A stretch of 64,000 nt of DNA from Petunia secreta (taxonomy: Eukaryota; Streptophyta; Magnoliopsida; Solanales; Solanaceae), in the NCBI GenBank assembly GCA_029990175.1, contig JARKIP010000021.1, positions 20,713,501 through 20,777,500 on the forward strand, written 5' to 3'. Both the position numbers and the translations under genes were made by a program. The notes beneath the pieces are model-generated. The model saw only the letters and a program-made list of their open reading frames with translations. It was not told the origin of the DNA and did no database searches. Positions 21,449-31,580 of the stretch are shown one piece after another. Numbering within the stretch: the first letter of the stretch is position 1; each line of letters opens with the position of its first letter.

Positions 21449-24400
21449 TTGAAAAAGCTCAATCTTCAACGGCTTGGTAAAAATATCTGCAATTTGATCT
21501 TGCGACTTCACATATATGAGCTCCACTTCTTTATTGGCAATCCTCTCCCTGATAAAGTGATATCTTGTATCAATATGCTAGCTTCAATCCATATAATGCT
21601 CTTTTCAGCCTCAAAACTTTATCTTCATGACCTTTGACGACAAAGCCCAACGGTTGCTCAATGTAGACTTCTTCTTCAAGATAGCCGTTCAAGAAAGCCG
21701 ACTTGACATCCAGCTGATAGATCTTCCACTTCATTTGTGCCGCTAAAGAAATAAGCAAGCGAATCGTCTCCATGCAGGCAACGGGTGCAAAGACTTCCTC
21801 ATAGTCCACTCCATGCCTTTGCTTGTAGCCTTTCGCCACAAGTCTTGCCTTGTATCTCTCGACCTCTCCTTGTGCATTTTTCTTTGCCTTGTAGACCCAT
21901 TTCACTCCAATTTCTTGATGTCCTTTGGGAAGAGTTCTTAGCTCCCATGTGTTGTTCTTTTCTATTGCCTTGATCTCCTCTTCCATGGCTTGTCTCCACC
22001 AATTGTCCCTGACAGCTTCTTCAAAATTCACTGGTTCACTTTCAACAAAGAGACAAACTAAATTACTATAATCAAAATTAGTAATTCTTTCGGTATTCTC
22101 AAGAAGATCGACCAAAGTTCTCGTTTTCTCTGGCCTTTCTCCATTTGAGCTTTCTGCAGGGGAAGAAGATGCGACATTAGTTGGAGAAGGAGGAGGAGTT
22201 GGATCTTGCACAGGTGCCATGTGCTCTTGTTCTTCTTCATCTTCAAAATATGGGAGAAAATAGTATGTCCTTTCTTCTTGAACTTCCCAATTACATGCTC
22301 CTTCTTCATCAAATTCAACATGGCGGATCACCACCACTTTTCCATTTGTTGGGTTGTAAAACTTGTACCCTTTTGAGCTTGTGTCATAACCAACGAACAC
22401 ATGCTTGATACTTCGATGATCAAGTTTAGCTCTCCCTTGTTGTAGCACATGGGCATAGGCTAAGCTCCCAAAAATTCTCAAGTGTTTCACACATGGCTTT
22501 CTTCCGCTCCATGCTTCTTGAGGAGTTTGATCTTTCACATTATTTGTGGGAGACCTGTTACTCAAATAAACAGCACAAGAAACAGCCTCGGCCCAAAATT
22601 CCTTGGGCATATTTTTAGCTTTCAACATATATCTAGCCATGTTAAGAATGGTTCTATTTTTTCTCTCTGTAACTCCATTTTGTTGCGGTGAATAAGGTAC
22701 CGTTAGAGGGCGACGAATTCCATGAGATTCACAAAATTCATTAAATTCTCTCGAAGTAAATTCGCCTCCTCTATCGGACCTTAAAGCTTTTATTTCAAAG
22801 CCACTTTCTTTTTCCACCAGTGCTTTAAAATTTTTAAATGCACCAAACACTTCTGATTTTTTCTTTAAAAAATAAACCCAGGTCTTTCTACTGAAGTCAT
22901 CAATAAAGAGTAAGAAATATTTACTCTTACCAAAAGAAGGTGGAGTGATTGGCCCACACACATCGGTATGAACAAGTTGGAGTGGCTTGGTTGCTCTTGA
23001 TATGGCCTCCTTAGGAAAACTCCTCCTTGCATGTTTTCCAAGAAGATAGGCTTCACACAACTGATTGGGATGATTTATTAAAGGCATCCCGTGCACCATC
23101 TTCTTTTCTCCTATTGATTTGAGCGACTCAAATTTCAAGTGCCCAAATCTCATGTGCCAACACCATGATTCTTCTTTCACATTTGCATTCAAACACTTTG
23201 CTTCAATTGTTTTAAGATTCAAAGAAAACAATATGTTCTTTGACATATGAACTTTAGCAATTAGAGTGCCACTTGAATCTCTAAGCCAAAGGTTCATATC
23301 TTTCATATGTATGTCATATCCCTTTTCAAGAAATTGGCCCAAGCTCAGAATATTATTTTTTAACTTTGGCACATAGTAAACATCTTTGATCAATTTGTGG
23401 CTACCATCTTTAGAGGAGATAAGAATCGTACCTATCCCTTCAATTTGGATCTTTGAAGTATCTCCAAAAGATACATTGCCTTTCACCCTTTTGTTGAGCT
23501 CCACAAACTTGTCTTTGTATCCGCACATGTGGTTGCTCGCTCCATTATCCAGATACCACGAACCACAATCACCTTTGTCTTCTTGCTTGAGTGCTAGCAA
23601 TAATGTTGACTCTTCATCTTCCTTGTTGTCGTCAACAGGGTTGGCCTTTTCTTCAACATTGCTACGACATTCCCAGGAATAATGGCCAAATTTATGACAA
23701 TTATAGCACTCAACTTTAGATTTATCATACCTCTTTTTATTTGTTTTTTGATGGTAGCCACGTCCTCTTCCACCTCCTCGGCCACGACCTCTATATGTTT
23801 GGTGACTTTTCTCTTCATTGTTGGAGTTTCTATCATTGCTTCTTCCTCTTCCACGACTGCCACCACGTCCTCTGCCTCGTCCACGGCCTCGATAGCTCTT
23901 TTCACCTCCATCATCCTTCAATGATGCCTTGGTTTTAAGGAGTTGCTCCATCGGCTCTTCTTGCCTCCTCTTGATTTTTTCTTCATGGGCTTGCAAAGAA
24001 CCTTCCAGTTGCTCCACCGTCATAGTGTCTAAATCTTTAGACTCCTCAATAGCACACACCACAAAATCAAATTTAGGTGTTAGGGAGCGAAGGATCTTTT
24101 CTACCACACGGACATCTTCAATTTTCTCTCCGTACCTTTTCAATTGGTTCACAACAGCCCGCACTCTTGAACCATAATCCAAAATGGATTCGGATTCCTT
24201 CATTTTTAAAGCTTCAAAATCAGCCCTTAGAGATTGAAGCTTCACCTTCTTCACTTTGTCAACTCCCTGGAGAGATGTTTGTAAAATCTCCCAAGCTTCT
24301 TTTGAGGTAGTTGCATCAGCCACCTTCTCAAATATGGTATCATCCAAACATTGATGGATAAGAGAGAGGGCTTGTTGATCCTTCTTCCTTAACTTTGCCA

Positions 24401-24584
24401 AAGCATCCTTCTTATTTTGAGGCAAAGTTTCGTCATTGTCGGGTTCTTCAAACCCTTCTTCTACAATCTTCTATGCATCATGAGAGCCAAGTATGGCTTT
24501 CATCCTTATACACCATTTTTTATAGTTCTCTTTTGTAAGACGAGGAAATTGGAAAGCAAGTAGGCCATTGCCATTGTTTGCCAT
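21449..24584 (-). pseudogene. Copia gag-pol polyprotein, nonsense-mutated and missing RT core/RNase H
   Basis: ATG at 24584 overlaps the last base of the PBS. Codon 38 is TAG (24473-24471) where the family has Trp. A long open frame then runs to 21570: gag, CCHC knuckle (CYNCHKFGHYSWEC), protease with LDNGAS, integrase with HHCC and the acidic residues in HTDVCGP, SDRGGEF and QNGVTERK, then the RT N-terminus to RALYGLK. After GLK the sequence jumps, in another frame, to the end of RNase H (IDTRYHFIRERI...IFTKPL). The YVDD region is therefore absent. In the integrase finger the usual second C of CxxC is Tyr (LCEAYLLGKH). Function, if the protein were made, would need help from another element. 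Confidence 0.93.
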
Positions 24585-24597
24585 GGCTCTGATACCA
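24584..24597 (-). promoter_or_regulatory. Primer binding site (tRNA-iMet type)
   Basis: TGGTATCAGAGCCA on the minus strand, three bases inside the 5' LTR, complementary to the 3' end of plant initiator tRNA-Met. Its last A is also the first base of the gag ATG. Confidence 0.93.
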
Positions 24598-24600
24598 CTA

Positions 24601-24974
24601 TGTTAGGAAAAGAGAACAATATAGAAGAAATGTTGTATACTAAATAAAGAAGAATAGGAAGGAAAGAGCACTTTGTATTTTGGGAGAGGAGTTGTTTTCA
24701 TTCAACTTGACTTACTCCAAATGTCTAGGAATACATGGCTATTTATAGAAGAATTCTTTCATGTATCTAGCCTACACTACATGTAAACACATTAACTTAG
24801 TCCACACTTTACCTCTCCCAAGATACATAGATGACACTAATACATAGATGAATTCACACTCTAATACATGTACTAACTTAATATTCTAGTTTATGAACTA
24901 ATGTAAATGCATGTAGACAAATGTAAACTAATGTGAACTAATGAGAACAAATTTATTATTTTCACATTTCAACA
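24601..24974 (-). repeat. Copia 5' LTR
   Basis: 374 bp, the partner of 21029-21402. On the minus strand it is upstream of the PBS and gag, so it is the promoter-bearing copy. Confidence 0.95.
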
Positions 24975-25222
24975 TCAACGACGTGATTATTGGAGACAAG
25001 TGCCGGAAACTGCCGAAATACGGCCATATTTTTCACGTTGATTGCGTGGAAACTTGGCTACAAAGACATTGGACATGCCCCCTCTGCAGAACGCAAATTA
25101 CTGATGTTCTTCCAGCTCCGCTTAGAGTTGAAAACTCAAATATTTTTATTTATGTACTTTCAAAAGTTGTGGATTTTATTCGAGCCAATATTCATAGCCC
25201 TATTATTGAGACAATAGTTTAG

Positions 25223-26119
25223 GGTTTTGTTTCAAGACGTGTCTCTTGGTCATCCTTGATTTATTTATTTTTTAAGTTTGGGTTGGATGTGTGCATGAAA
25301 GTCTTTACATTGAGGGTAAAACTCTACTTTTAGTTAAGTATACCATTCCACGAAGATTTTTTAGTGTTCATCCCTGACTTGTCATTAGCAGAACATGTTT
25401 GTTTTTGGGTTCTCCTTTATATTTTGCCAGCGATGATTTATTGATTTGAGTTCTCTCTTCTTATTTTTTTCTTCACGAAAGTATAGTTAAGATGATAATA
25501 TTAATTAGCTAAAGAAGGATCAACTTACTATAAGGCTCAAGTGCCATCCATCCTTGAAGGATAGTCAGTTATGAGAGGCCTCTCACAAAGTTTTACTACT
25601 GTAGGAAAACACAGTGAAAATAGAACAATAAATTGAGCAAACTTCGTGAAAAAAAGATTGCACCTTTAAAGTGAACCTTTGGGTTCTTTTCTTTTTTTCT
25701 TTCTTCTGTTTCGTTATCTAGGCCTGATGTTTGAATATTGGCAGGAAGAACTTTCTGAAGACCATAATGATGCGTTGCAAGTATGAACTGCTGAGAAAAG
25801 AACCCAGCTAGACATAATAGGAGAAGAGAGGTATGAATCACTGAAGCAATAATATGTACTAATATCAGATGTCATTAGGTTAATTGTTTAAATATGACTA
25901 CCATCCCTTCAATATTGTATAATTTCCAAAATTAGATAGGAAAAATGTTTAGTTATGGCATATCGGTGGTATTATGATAACAATGAATTGAGCTTAAATG
26001 GAGAGACATGGTTGATGAGAATTCATATAATTTGAGTCATATTGGTGGAGATTCTCGTGCGATTTATGTATTACCAAATACAACCAAAGAAGATATTTTT
26101 GCACATACCTTAACAGCTA
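25223..26119. other. 3' flank of the RING-H2 pseudogene, no gene seen
   Basis: AT-rich sequence with T-rich tracts. Probably 3' UTR and intergenic DNA. Open frames here are short and unlike known families. Confidence 0.5.
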
Positions 26120-26355
26120 CTCCCTCCGTCCCAAAATGAGTGTCTACCTTTCATTTTTTGTTTGTCCCAAAATAAGTGTCTCTTTCCTTTTGTAGCAACT
26201 CTTTAAATTTAAGATTTGTTTTGGATACTGGATTTAAAGACATTGGCCCACATTACACACATCTTTCATTTTAAACCACAGAATTTAAAAGTCTTCTTAT
26301 TTTCTTAAACTCTATGCCCAGTCAAACCCAGACATTCATTTTGGGACGGATGGAG
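26120..26355. mobile_element. Stowaway-like MITE (Tc1/mariner), 236 bp
   Basis: The left end CTCCCTCCGTCCCAAAATGA and the right end, whose complement is CTCCATCCGTCCCAAAATGA, form a terminal inverted repeat of about 25 bp with one clear mismatch near the tip. TA flanks both sides (26118-26119 and 26356-26357). The size, TA target and CTCCCTCCGTCCC end are diagnostic of Stowaway. No coding capacity. Confidence 0.93.
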
Positions 26356-26659
26356 TATATATTTGGTATGGAATGTATATCAATGACTAGCGTAAAAAGT
26401 TGGGAGAATTTTAAACGTGCAATATTTCAACGTCTATTTAGAAAAAGTTACTCCTAGCAGACTTCTAAAACCACGTCATACAGACGACAGACACTCACCT
26501 TTTACTTTAGGGCAGTGATACATACCATTCCATTTTGCCGGCATATTTGTCGCGCCATACGTGGCCTACGTGTGAAAATACTAAAATGTCCTCACTTACT
26601 CTAGCTCGCCATTCAGTCGCGCGAGTAGGATTGCAAATATACAAAAGCTGAGGTAGCAT

Positions 26660-26925
26660 GTGACATCATCTTTTTTTCAGTCACATTTGAACACTGTGAA
26701 TGGATTTCCGTTCAGATCTGAACGAAAGAGGTCGCCGGAACCCAACGATGGTGACCGTCAGTCTTCAACGATGGCGACCATCAGTCTTCGTCTCCAACTG
26801 CACACATCATCTTTTTTCAGTCACATTTGAACATTGTGAATGAATTTCCGTTCAGATCTGAACGAAAGAGGTCGCCGGAATCCCAACGATGGCGACCGTC
26901 AGTCTTCGTCTCCAACTGCCATTAC
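26660..26925. repeat. 140-bp tandem duplication
   Basis: The block with CAGTCACATTTGAACACTGT begins at 26678 and recurs at 26818. The copies share TTTCCGTTCAGATCTGAACG (itself containing the palindrome CGTTCAGATCTGAACG) and GAAAGAGGTCGCCGGAA. Within the first copy, CAACGATGGYGACCRTCAGT is itself doubled. Confidence 0.9.
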
Positions 26926-27182
26926 CTCACAAAATCCTCTGAGCTACAAAAGTAATAACGGGTCCGTTCTTTGAACATCGTCTAATCACAAGATTTTTTG
27001 TTCTTGCTGCGCTTGTTTGTACCGGAAACTTGTCTAGTTAGAGTATTATGTGGTTAGTATTCCGTCGACAGATGTTCCTCCAAATACTCCGCTCTTGACT
27101 AATATTGGTCTATGTTCCCCCGAATGTCATACGTTATTAATAAATTTTTGTTTTTATTTCCAATTACCATTGACGAATACAA

Positions 27183-28376
27183 TTGAAGTCAGAAATCAGT
27201 CCATTAGACATGATTGTTTTGTGGAACCTCTCGGCTGATGGACTCTTCTCATGTAAATCAACTTGGCACAATTATTCTGAACAAGGAAATGATACTTTTC
27301 CTTTTCAGATTCTTTGGCACTCTAAGATTCCATTTAAAATCTCATTTTTATCTTTGAGACTAATCATGGGAAGAATTCCAAGTGATGAATCTTTTGCTAA
27401 GTTTGGACATCAGATTGTTTCTAGGTGTTACTGTTGCGTTGTGCCTAGATGTGAGTCAACTCATCATGTATTTGTGGAAAGTGAGTTAGCAATTCATATG
27501 TGGAATTATTTTGGAGCTCCAATGGGAATCAATCACTGTGCTACTTCATTTGCGCAGACCTTTAAAAAATGGTTTGAAGCCAAAGCAAAGATTAATGCTC
27601 ACAAGATGCTTCTACAAATCACTCCTTTGGTGATATGTTGGGAAATATGGAAAGGAATATGTTCTTGCAAGTATGGGGAAAAGAAAAAGATTGTCTATAG
27701 CAGTATGATATACCAAATTAAGTGGACTATTACCACTGCTATGAATCAAGCTTTCTCTAAATGTGAATGGAACATGCCTTGGATCAAGATATGTGAGGTT
27801 GTACAAAAGCTCAAACCATGGCCAAGAACCTTGCAGGTAAAGTGGGAATTTCCACCAAAGGAGAAGCTAAAGTTGAATACGGATGGCAGCTTCTTGGCAG
27901 GATCTGGACAAGCGGGAATGGGTAGAATCTTGAGAAATCACACTGGTGATTTAATCATGGCATTCTCCATACCTATCAAAGGGCACACAAATAACATGAC
28001 TGAAGCTTTGGCAATCAAATTTGGTGTTGAATGGTGTGTCAACAATGACTATCATGATGTAATTGCGGAATTAGATTCGATGATAGTAGTGGATATGTTG
28101 AACAAGAAGACTCTGAAAAATAGAAAGCTTAAATCAGTAATTGAGGATACTATGTTGTTCATGTCTCAAAGTCGAATGGAGATCAAACATTGTTTCCGGG
28201 AAGCAAACCAAATTGCAGATTCCTTGGCAAAACAAGCTGCCTCTACTCAAGAACCCAGAATTCTTTTTGCATACAATCAGTTGCCCAAAGAAGCGAAGGG
28301 TGCATATCATTTGGATAGATGGCAACTGCCTTGTATGAGGATCAGATACGATAAAACTAATTTTTTTGTTAGTTAG
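27183..28376 (+). pseudogene. LINE 3' end: zf-RVT and RNase H frame, 397 codons
   Basis: An open frame of 397 codons. Its first ~165 residues resemble the C-terminal zf-RVT region of plant LINE reverse transcriptases (WHSKIPFKISF, RCYCCVVPRCESTHHVF). Residues about 228-352 form a type-I RNase H domain with all four acidic residues in place: D234 (NTDGS), E274 (MTEALA), D298 (ELDSM), D346 (QIADSLA). An AT-rich tail with nine A at 28520-28528 follows, fitting the 3' end of a LINE. The RT core and ORF1 are missing, so this is a 5'-truncated copy. Persistence of the open frame may reflect youth or, less likely, reuse. Confidence 0.8.
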
Positions 28377-28569
28377 TTATCATTTTAGTTGCCTACTGTG
28401 TATGCAAGTTGTTTGTATGCTACACAGATAGTTTTTGTTACAAGAGGACAGGCCAAGCCTCCTCTGTGTAAGCCACTCTTTACTTAATGCAATCCAGATA
28501 TACTGGGGAAAGGTATTTTAAAAAAAAAGACACGAACTAAATCAAAACCACAAATTAATAAGTACTGCA

Positions 28570-28752
28570 TCAGGATTGAGCAGGTACGTTGTCTAGACAC
28601 CTATTCATCCAAAGTAGAAGTAGGTGTTTCGTGTGAATCAACGACTTCTGCTTGACACCATCAAAGAGCGGATAAGTTAATGCGAAAGTTTCGATGTCAA
28701 CAACACATAGATGACTGTTAACTAACGGGTGCAATATTACCATGAATTGCAT
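28570..28752 (-). pseudogene. Diverged partial copy of the 29.5-kb ORF
   Basis: 60 codons. The segment LVNSHLCVVDIETFALTYPLFD aligns in order with LFVNCDLCLIDVETTKLAFPMFD of the ORF at 29530-29904. Upstream similarity is interrupted by stops. It is the decayed partner of a tandem duplication. Confidence 0.45.
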
Positions 28753-29529
28753 TATAAATTCATGTGACCTGCTCCGACTTCGCCTCAGAACTTAGAATCC
28801 ATTAAATTGCTGCAGTTACCATCACTAATGGCAGGTCATCTAGTTTTAACCACCGTACGTATACCGTCGTCCTCAACCAATAGGATAATCAACGAAACCA
28901 TTGTCGTATTAGTTCTAATTTGTTCATTCGGTCAACAGGAGCAACACAAACACATAATTGGACTATTTTTGGGCCACAACTGATTAATTAGCGAATTGGG
29001 CCGCACCATCAATGAAGGCATGTGCTCGGCCCATGTAGAGTAAGCCCTCCAACACGTTTTCAGCGAGTCCCCAGGAGTTGGGTCGCATAATCTATTCATG
29101 CACGTATGAATCCTGATAGGAATTCAACATTCCCACACTCGCTGTCGTTTAAGTTTAGCCAACGACATGTGTAAAATAAGGACACTTGTTTAATCGAATT
29201 TTAGGTACTCTTTAACATTGAGCAGTTATCACATTCCCTGGTACTTCTTTATTAATCAAGATGGGTAGAACTTGTTTTGGTTAGTAGACAAGTTCTTTGC
29301 CCTTGAAACAATACAAATAACGGGAATGCACGAAATCAGCCCAGCGTATGCAAACTTCGTGTATTCTACATGGACAAAAAGGAGAAAGTCAATACTGCTA
29401 CTAAGTACTAAGTACATTACAACTTCAGACTGGACAATCGTTAGACAAGTATAAGCGCACGATCAGTCCACGATGAAGTAAGTACTACATATATAGAGCC
29501 CAAAAAGGTGATACAAAGTATATATATCC

Positions 29530-29904
29530 CTAATAATCCAGACTAGAGCCAAAGCTACCATCATCCGAACTTAAATATGAATGACAAGGAGCTCCCATCT
29601 CAAAGTCAAACATCGGAAAGGCTAATTTCGTGGTTTCAACGTCAATGAGACATAGATCACAATTGACAAATAATTTACGGCAGCCGTAAATATCTGTCAT
29701 ATATCCGTTCCAGTGCCCCGGCCCCTGAAAGTGACAACACCCAGTCTCTACGACTTTGCTGCAGTTTGCCGAACCAATCATCCTTTTGAGACGTCTTCTG
29801 TATTCAATCGTCTTATTTCTTCCGTCGGGCTCCTTCAATAGACTAAGCAGCACTTCCATCCCTGAGTTGATGCTAATTTCATCTTCCCTATCAAACATCA
29901 GCAA
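29530..29904 (-). CDS. Unrecognised 125-codon ORF, possible gene 3' part
   Basis: The frame is open upstream to about 29945 (AQTKYNYGIALLMFDRED), but no convincing ATG-with-promoter is seen; an internal ATG lies next to the 29904 end. It contains a charged helix (EYRRRLKRMIGS), several Cys/His (SANCSKVVETGCCHFQGPGH) and the block CDLCLIDVETTKLAFPMFD, and ends DDGSFGSSLDY. A diverged copy lies about 960 bp away, and conservation of the CLIDVET block between copies suggests past coding constraint. I do not recognise the family. Confidence 0.4.
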   Translation of the reverse strand: MLMFDREDEISINSGMEVLLSLLKEPDGRNKTIEYRRRLKRMIGSANCSKVVETGCCHFQGPGHWNGYMTDIYGCRKLFVNCDLCLIDVETTKLAFPMFDFEMGAPCHSYLSSDDGSFGSSLDY

Positions 29905-30010
29905 TGCAATCCCGTAATTGTACTTTGTTTGGGCTACAACAGAATTATTAATGAATTAGGCCTCGCCCGAAGAATTATTAGCGACTTAGGCCATATAGTG
30001 TAACCCCTCC

Positions 30011-30961
30011 TTGTTACCGGCAACAAAAAACATATGAGTCCCGAGAAGTTTTTACTATTAGTTTTACAACACAGGAGTTTTTTTACTATAACCCCTCCTT
30101 CTTACTTTACTATTAGTTTTACAACACAAGAGTTTTTTAAGTAAAATGACTTATGATTAGGGGATTCCCACTTTAAAAATAATAATAAAGAAAGAAGTAA
30201 ATACAATTTATTATAATAAATATATAATATGATGTCATAAAATATTCAAAAATATTTTGTTAAATGTAATTTGTATAGAGTAATTAATTTAATTACACTA
30301 TTTAATTTTAAATACAAATTTTCAACAATTTCACCAATTTTATAGAGCTATTTAATAACAAAAATAAATGAAAAGTAAAAATAAAATATGTTCTGAATAT
30401 TATGGCAGCACAAAAATATTTTTGATACAATTTTTCAACGATTTCTCAAATTTCATAGTAAAAATAAAATTGTGACCGAAAATAAAATAAAAGTAAAACA
30501 GAATATTTGAAAGAGTCGTTACTAACAAAAATAAATGAAAAGTAAAAATAATATATGTTCTGAATATTATGGCACCACAAAAAAATTTTTGATACAATTT
30601 TTCAATGATTTCTCTAATTCTAAAATTGTGTCCGAAAATAAAGACATTATTTAAAACAAAAATTTGAATATAGACCCCATTAAGATTTCAATAATTTAAA
30701 CTAAAATAGTTAAAAGTGGGCCTATTTGAATATAGGCCCCATTAAGATTTCAATAATTTAAACTAAAATAGTTAAAAGTGGGCCTGGGCCCGCAGCGGCT
30801 GAGTGAGAGAGTGAGAGGCTGAGAGTGTGCAACCACGCGCCTAATACGGACAAAATAGGACTCAAGGATGTTTCAGTCTTTTCACACAGTGGCCACGTCT
30901 GGTGCGGCAAAACCGGCGGCAAACTGGTATGGTGTGCTTCTTTTCCGTTTACTTTATATAG
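30011..30961. repeat. AT-rich spacer with three tandem duplications
   Basis: (a) TTTTTACTATTAGTTTTACA plus AACACAGGAG repeats about 57 bp apart (30052 and 30109). (b) A block of about 170 bp starting AAAAATAAATGAAAAGTAAA recurs at about 30359 and 30529. (c) A 62-bp unit, 30662-30723, is repeated at 30724-30785 with one difference. No gene is recognised. TTTATATA lies at 30954-30960, directly before the CACTA element. Confidence 0.8.
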
Positions 30962-31418
30962 CACTACAAAAATACAGGTAAATAACGGCGGTTTAAAAGG
31001 CTATTAATGGCGGTAAAACCGCTGTAAAAGGAATGTCGCGGCGGTTTTCATAACCGCTTGTATAAGACCAGTATTTGGCAGCAGCAGTTTTCTGGAAAAT
31101 TCTCGGCGATTCGGGTCTCATTCAATATACAAATAAATAAGGGCTTTTTACATATATATCCGTCCTTCAAGAAATAATTACTTTTAAGTGTCCATAACTT
31201 TTTGTATCCAAAAATTTAATACATATTAAATATATTTCTTAATATTAATATTAATATTTAATAGTATGATATTTAACTCCCTTAATTAAAAGAAATAATT
31301 AGTGGCAAAAAAAAAAATAGATTACCATTAAATATGGTAGTTGCACGATTTTAGGCTTAATGGTAGTCCTATCAACATAATAATATTTAAAATATTAAAT
31401 ATATATCAATAATATTTA

Positions 31419-31443
31419 ATATATATATATATATATATATATA
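31419..31443. repeat. (AT)n microsatellite
   Basis: An AT dinucleotide run inside the CACTA element. Confidence 0.9.
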
Positions 31444-31523
31444 ATATGAAATATCAATAATAGTAAATATATCAATAATATTAAATATTTTTAATATATT
31501 AAATATCAATAATATTAATATAT

Positions 31524-31526
<3 letters not shown>

Positions 31527-31576
<50 letters not shown>
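31527..31576. repeat. (AT)n microsatellite
   Basis: About 50 bp of AT dinucleotides inside the CACTA element, longer than the run at 31419-31443. Confidence 0.9.

Positions 31577-31580
<4 letters not shown>

Larger units (their letters stand above)
21029..24974 (-). mobile_element. Complete-ended, internally deleted Ty1/Copia element, TSD TCAAC
   Basis: Two 374-bp LTRs (21029-21402 and 24601-24974) begin TGTTAGG and end TTTCAACA on the plus strand. TCAAC occurs at 21024-21028 and 24975-24979. A PBS matching initiator tRNA-Met (TGGTATCAGAGCCA) and a polypurine tract lie inside the LTRs. By my count the LTRs differ at nine positions (97.6% identity), so the insertion is recent on a plant time scale. 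The body lacks the region from the middle of RT to near the end of RNase H. The element sits in the RING domain of an ATL-type gene. Confidence 0.95.
20830..25222 (+). pseudogene. RING-H2 (ATL-type) E3 ligase pseudogene split by a Copia element
   Basis: The left part (20830-21028) encodes a hydrophobic segment (about 20870-20925) and reaches the first RING cysteines, CVVCLN. The right part (24975-25222) continues with the Cys, His-x2-His, Cys and Cys-Pro-Leu-Cys ligands (GHIFHVDC, CPLCR) and a C-terminal tail ending at TAG 25220. One copy of the TCAAC duplication removed, the frame is continuous across the insertion. RING-H2 proteins of the ATL type are membrane-anchored ubiquitin ligases. 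No ATG is visible at the 5' end, and a one-base frame change lies near 20920, so the copy was probably truncated and shifted before or after the Copia insertion. Confidence 0.8.
28560..30010. repeat. Diverged tandem duplication, period about 960 bp
   Basis: Segments 28560-29050 and 29530-30010 align in the same order. Coding-like blocks correspond (see the two ORFs). Upstream, the blocks with TTTGGGCCACAACTGATTAA (about 28977) and TTTGGGCTACAACAGAATTA (about 29929) are followed by GAATTGGGCC or GAATTAGGCC and by GTAAGCCCTCCAAC or GTAACCCCTCC. Confidence 0.6.
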
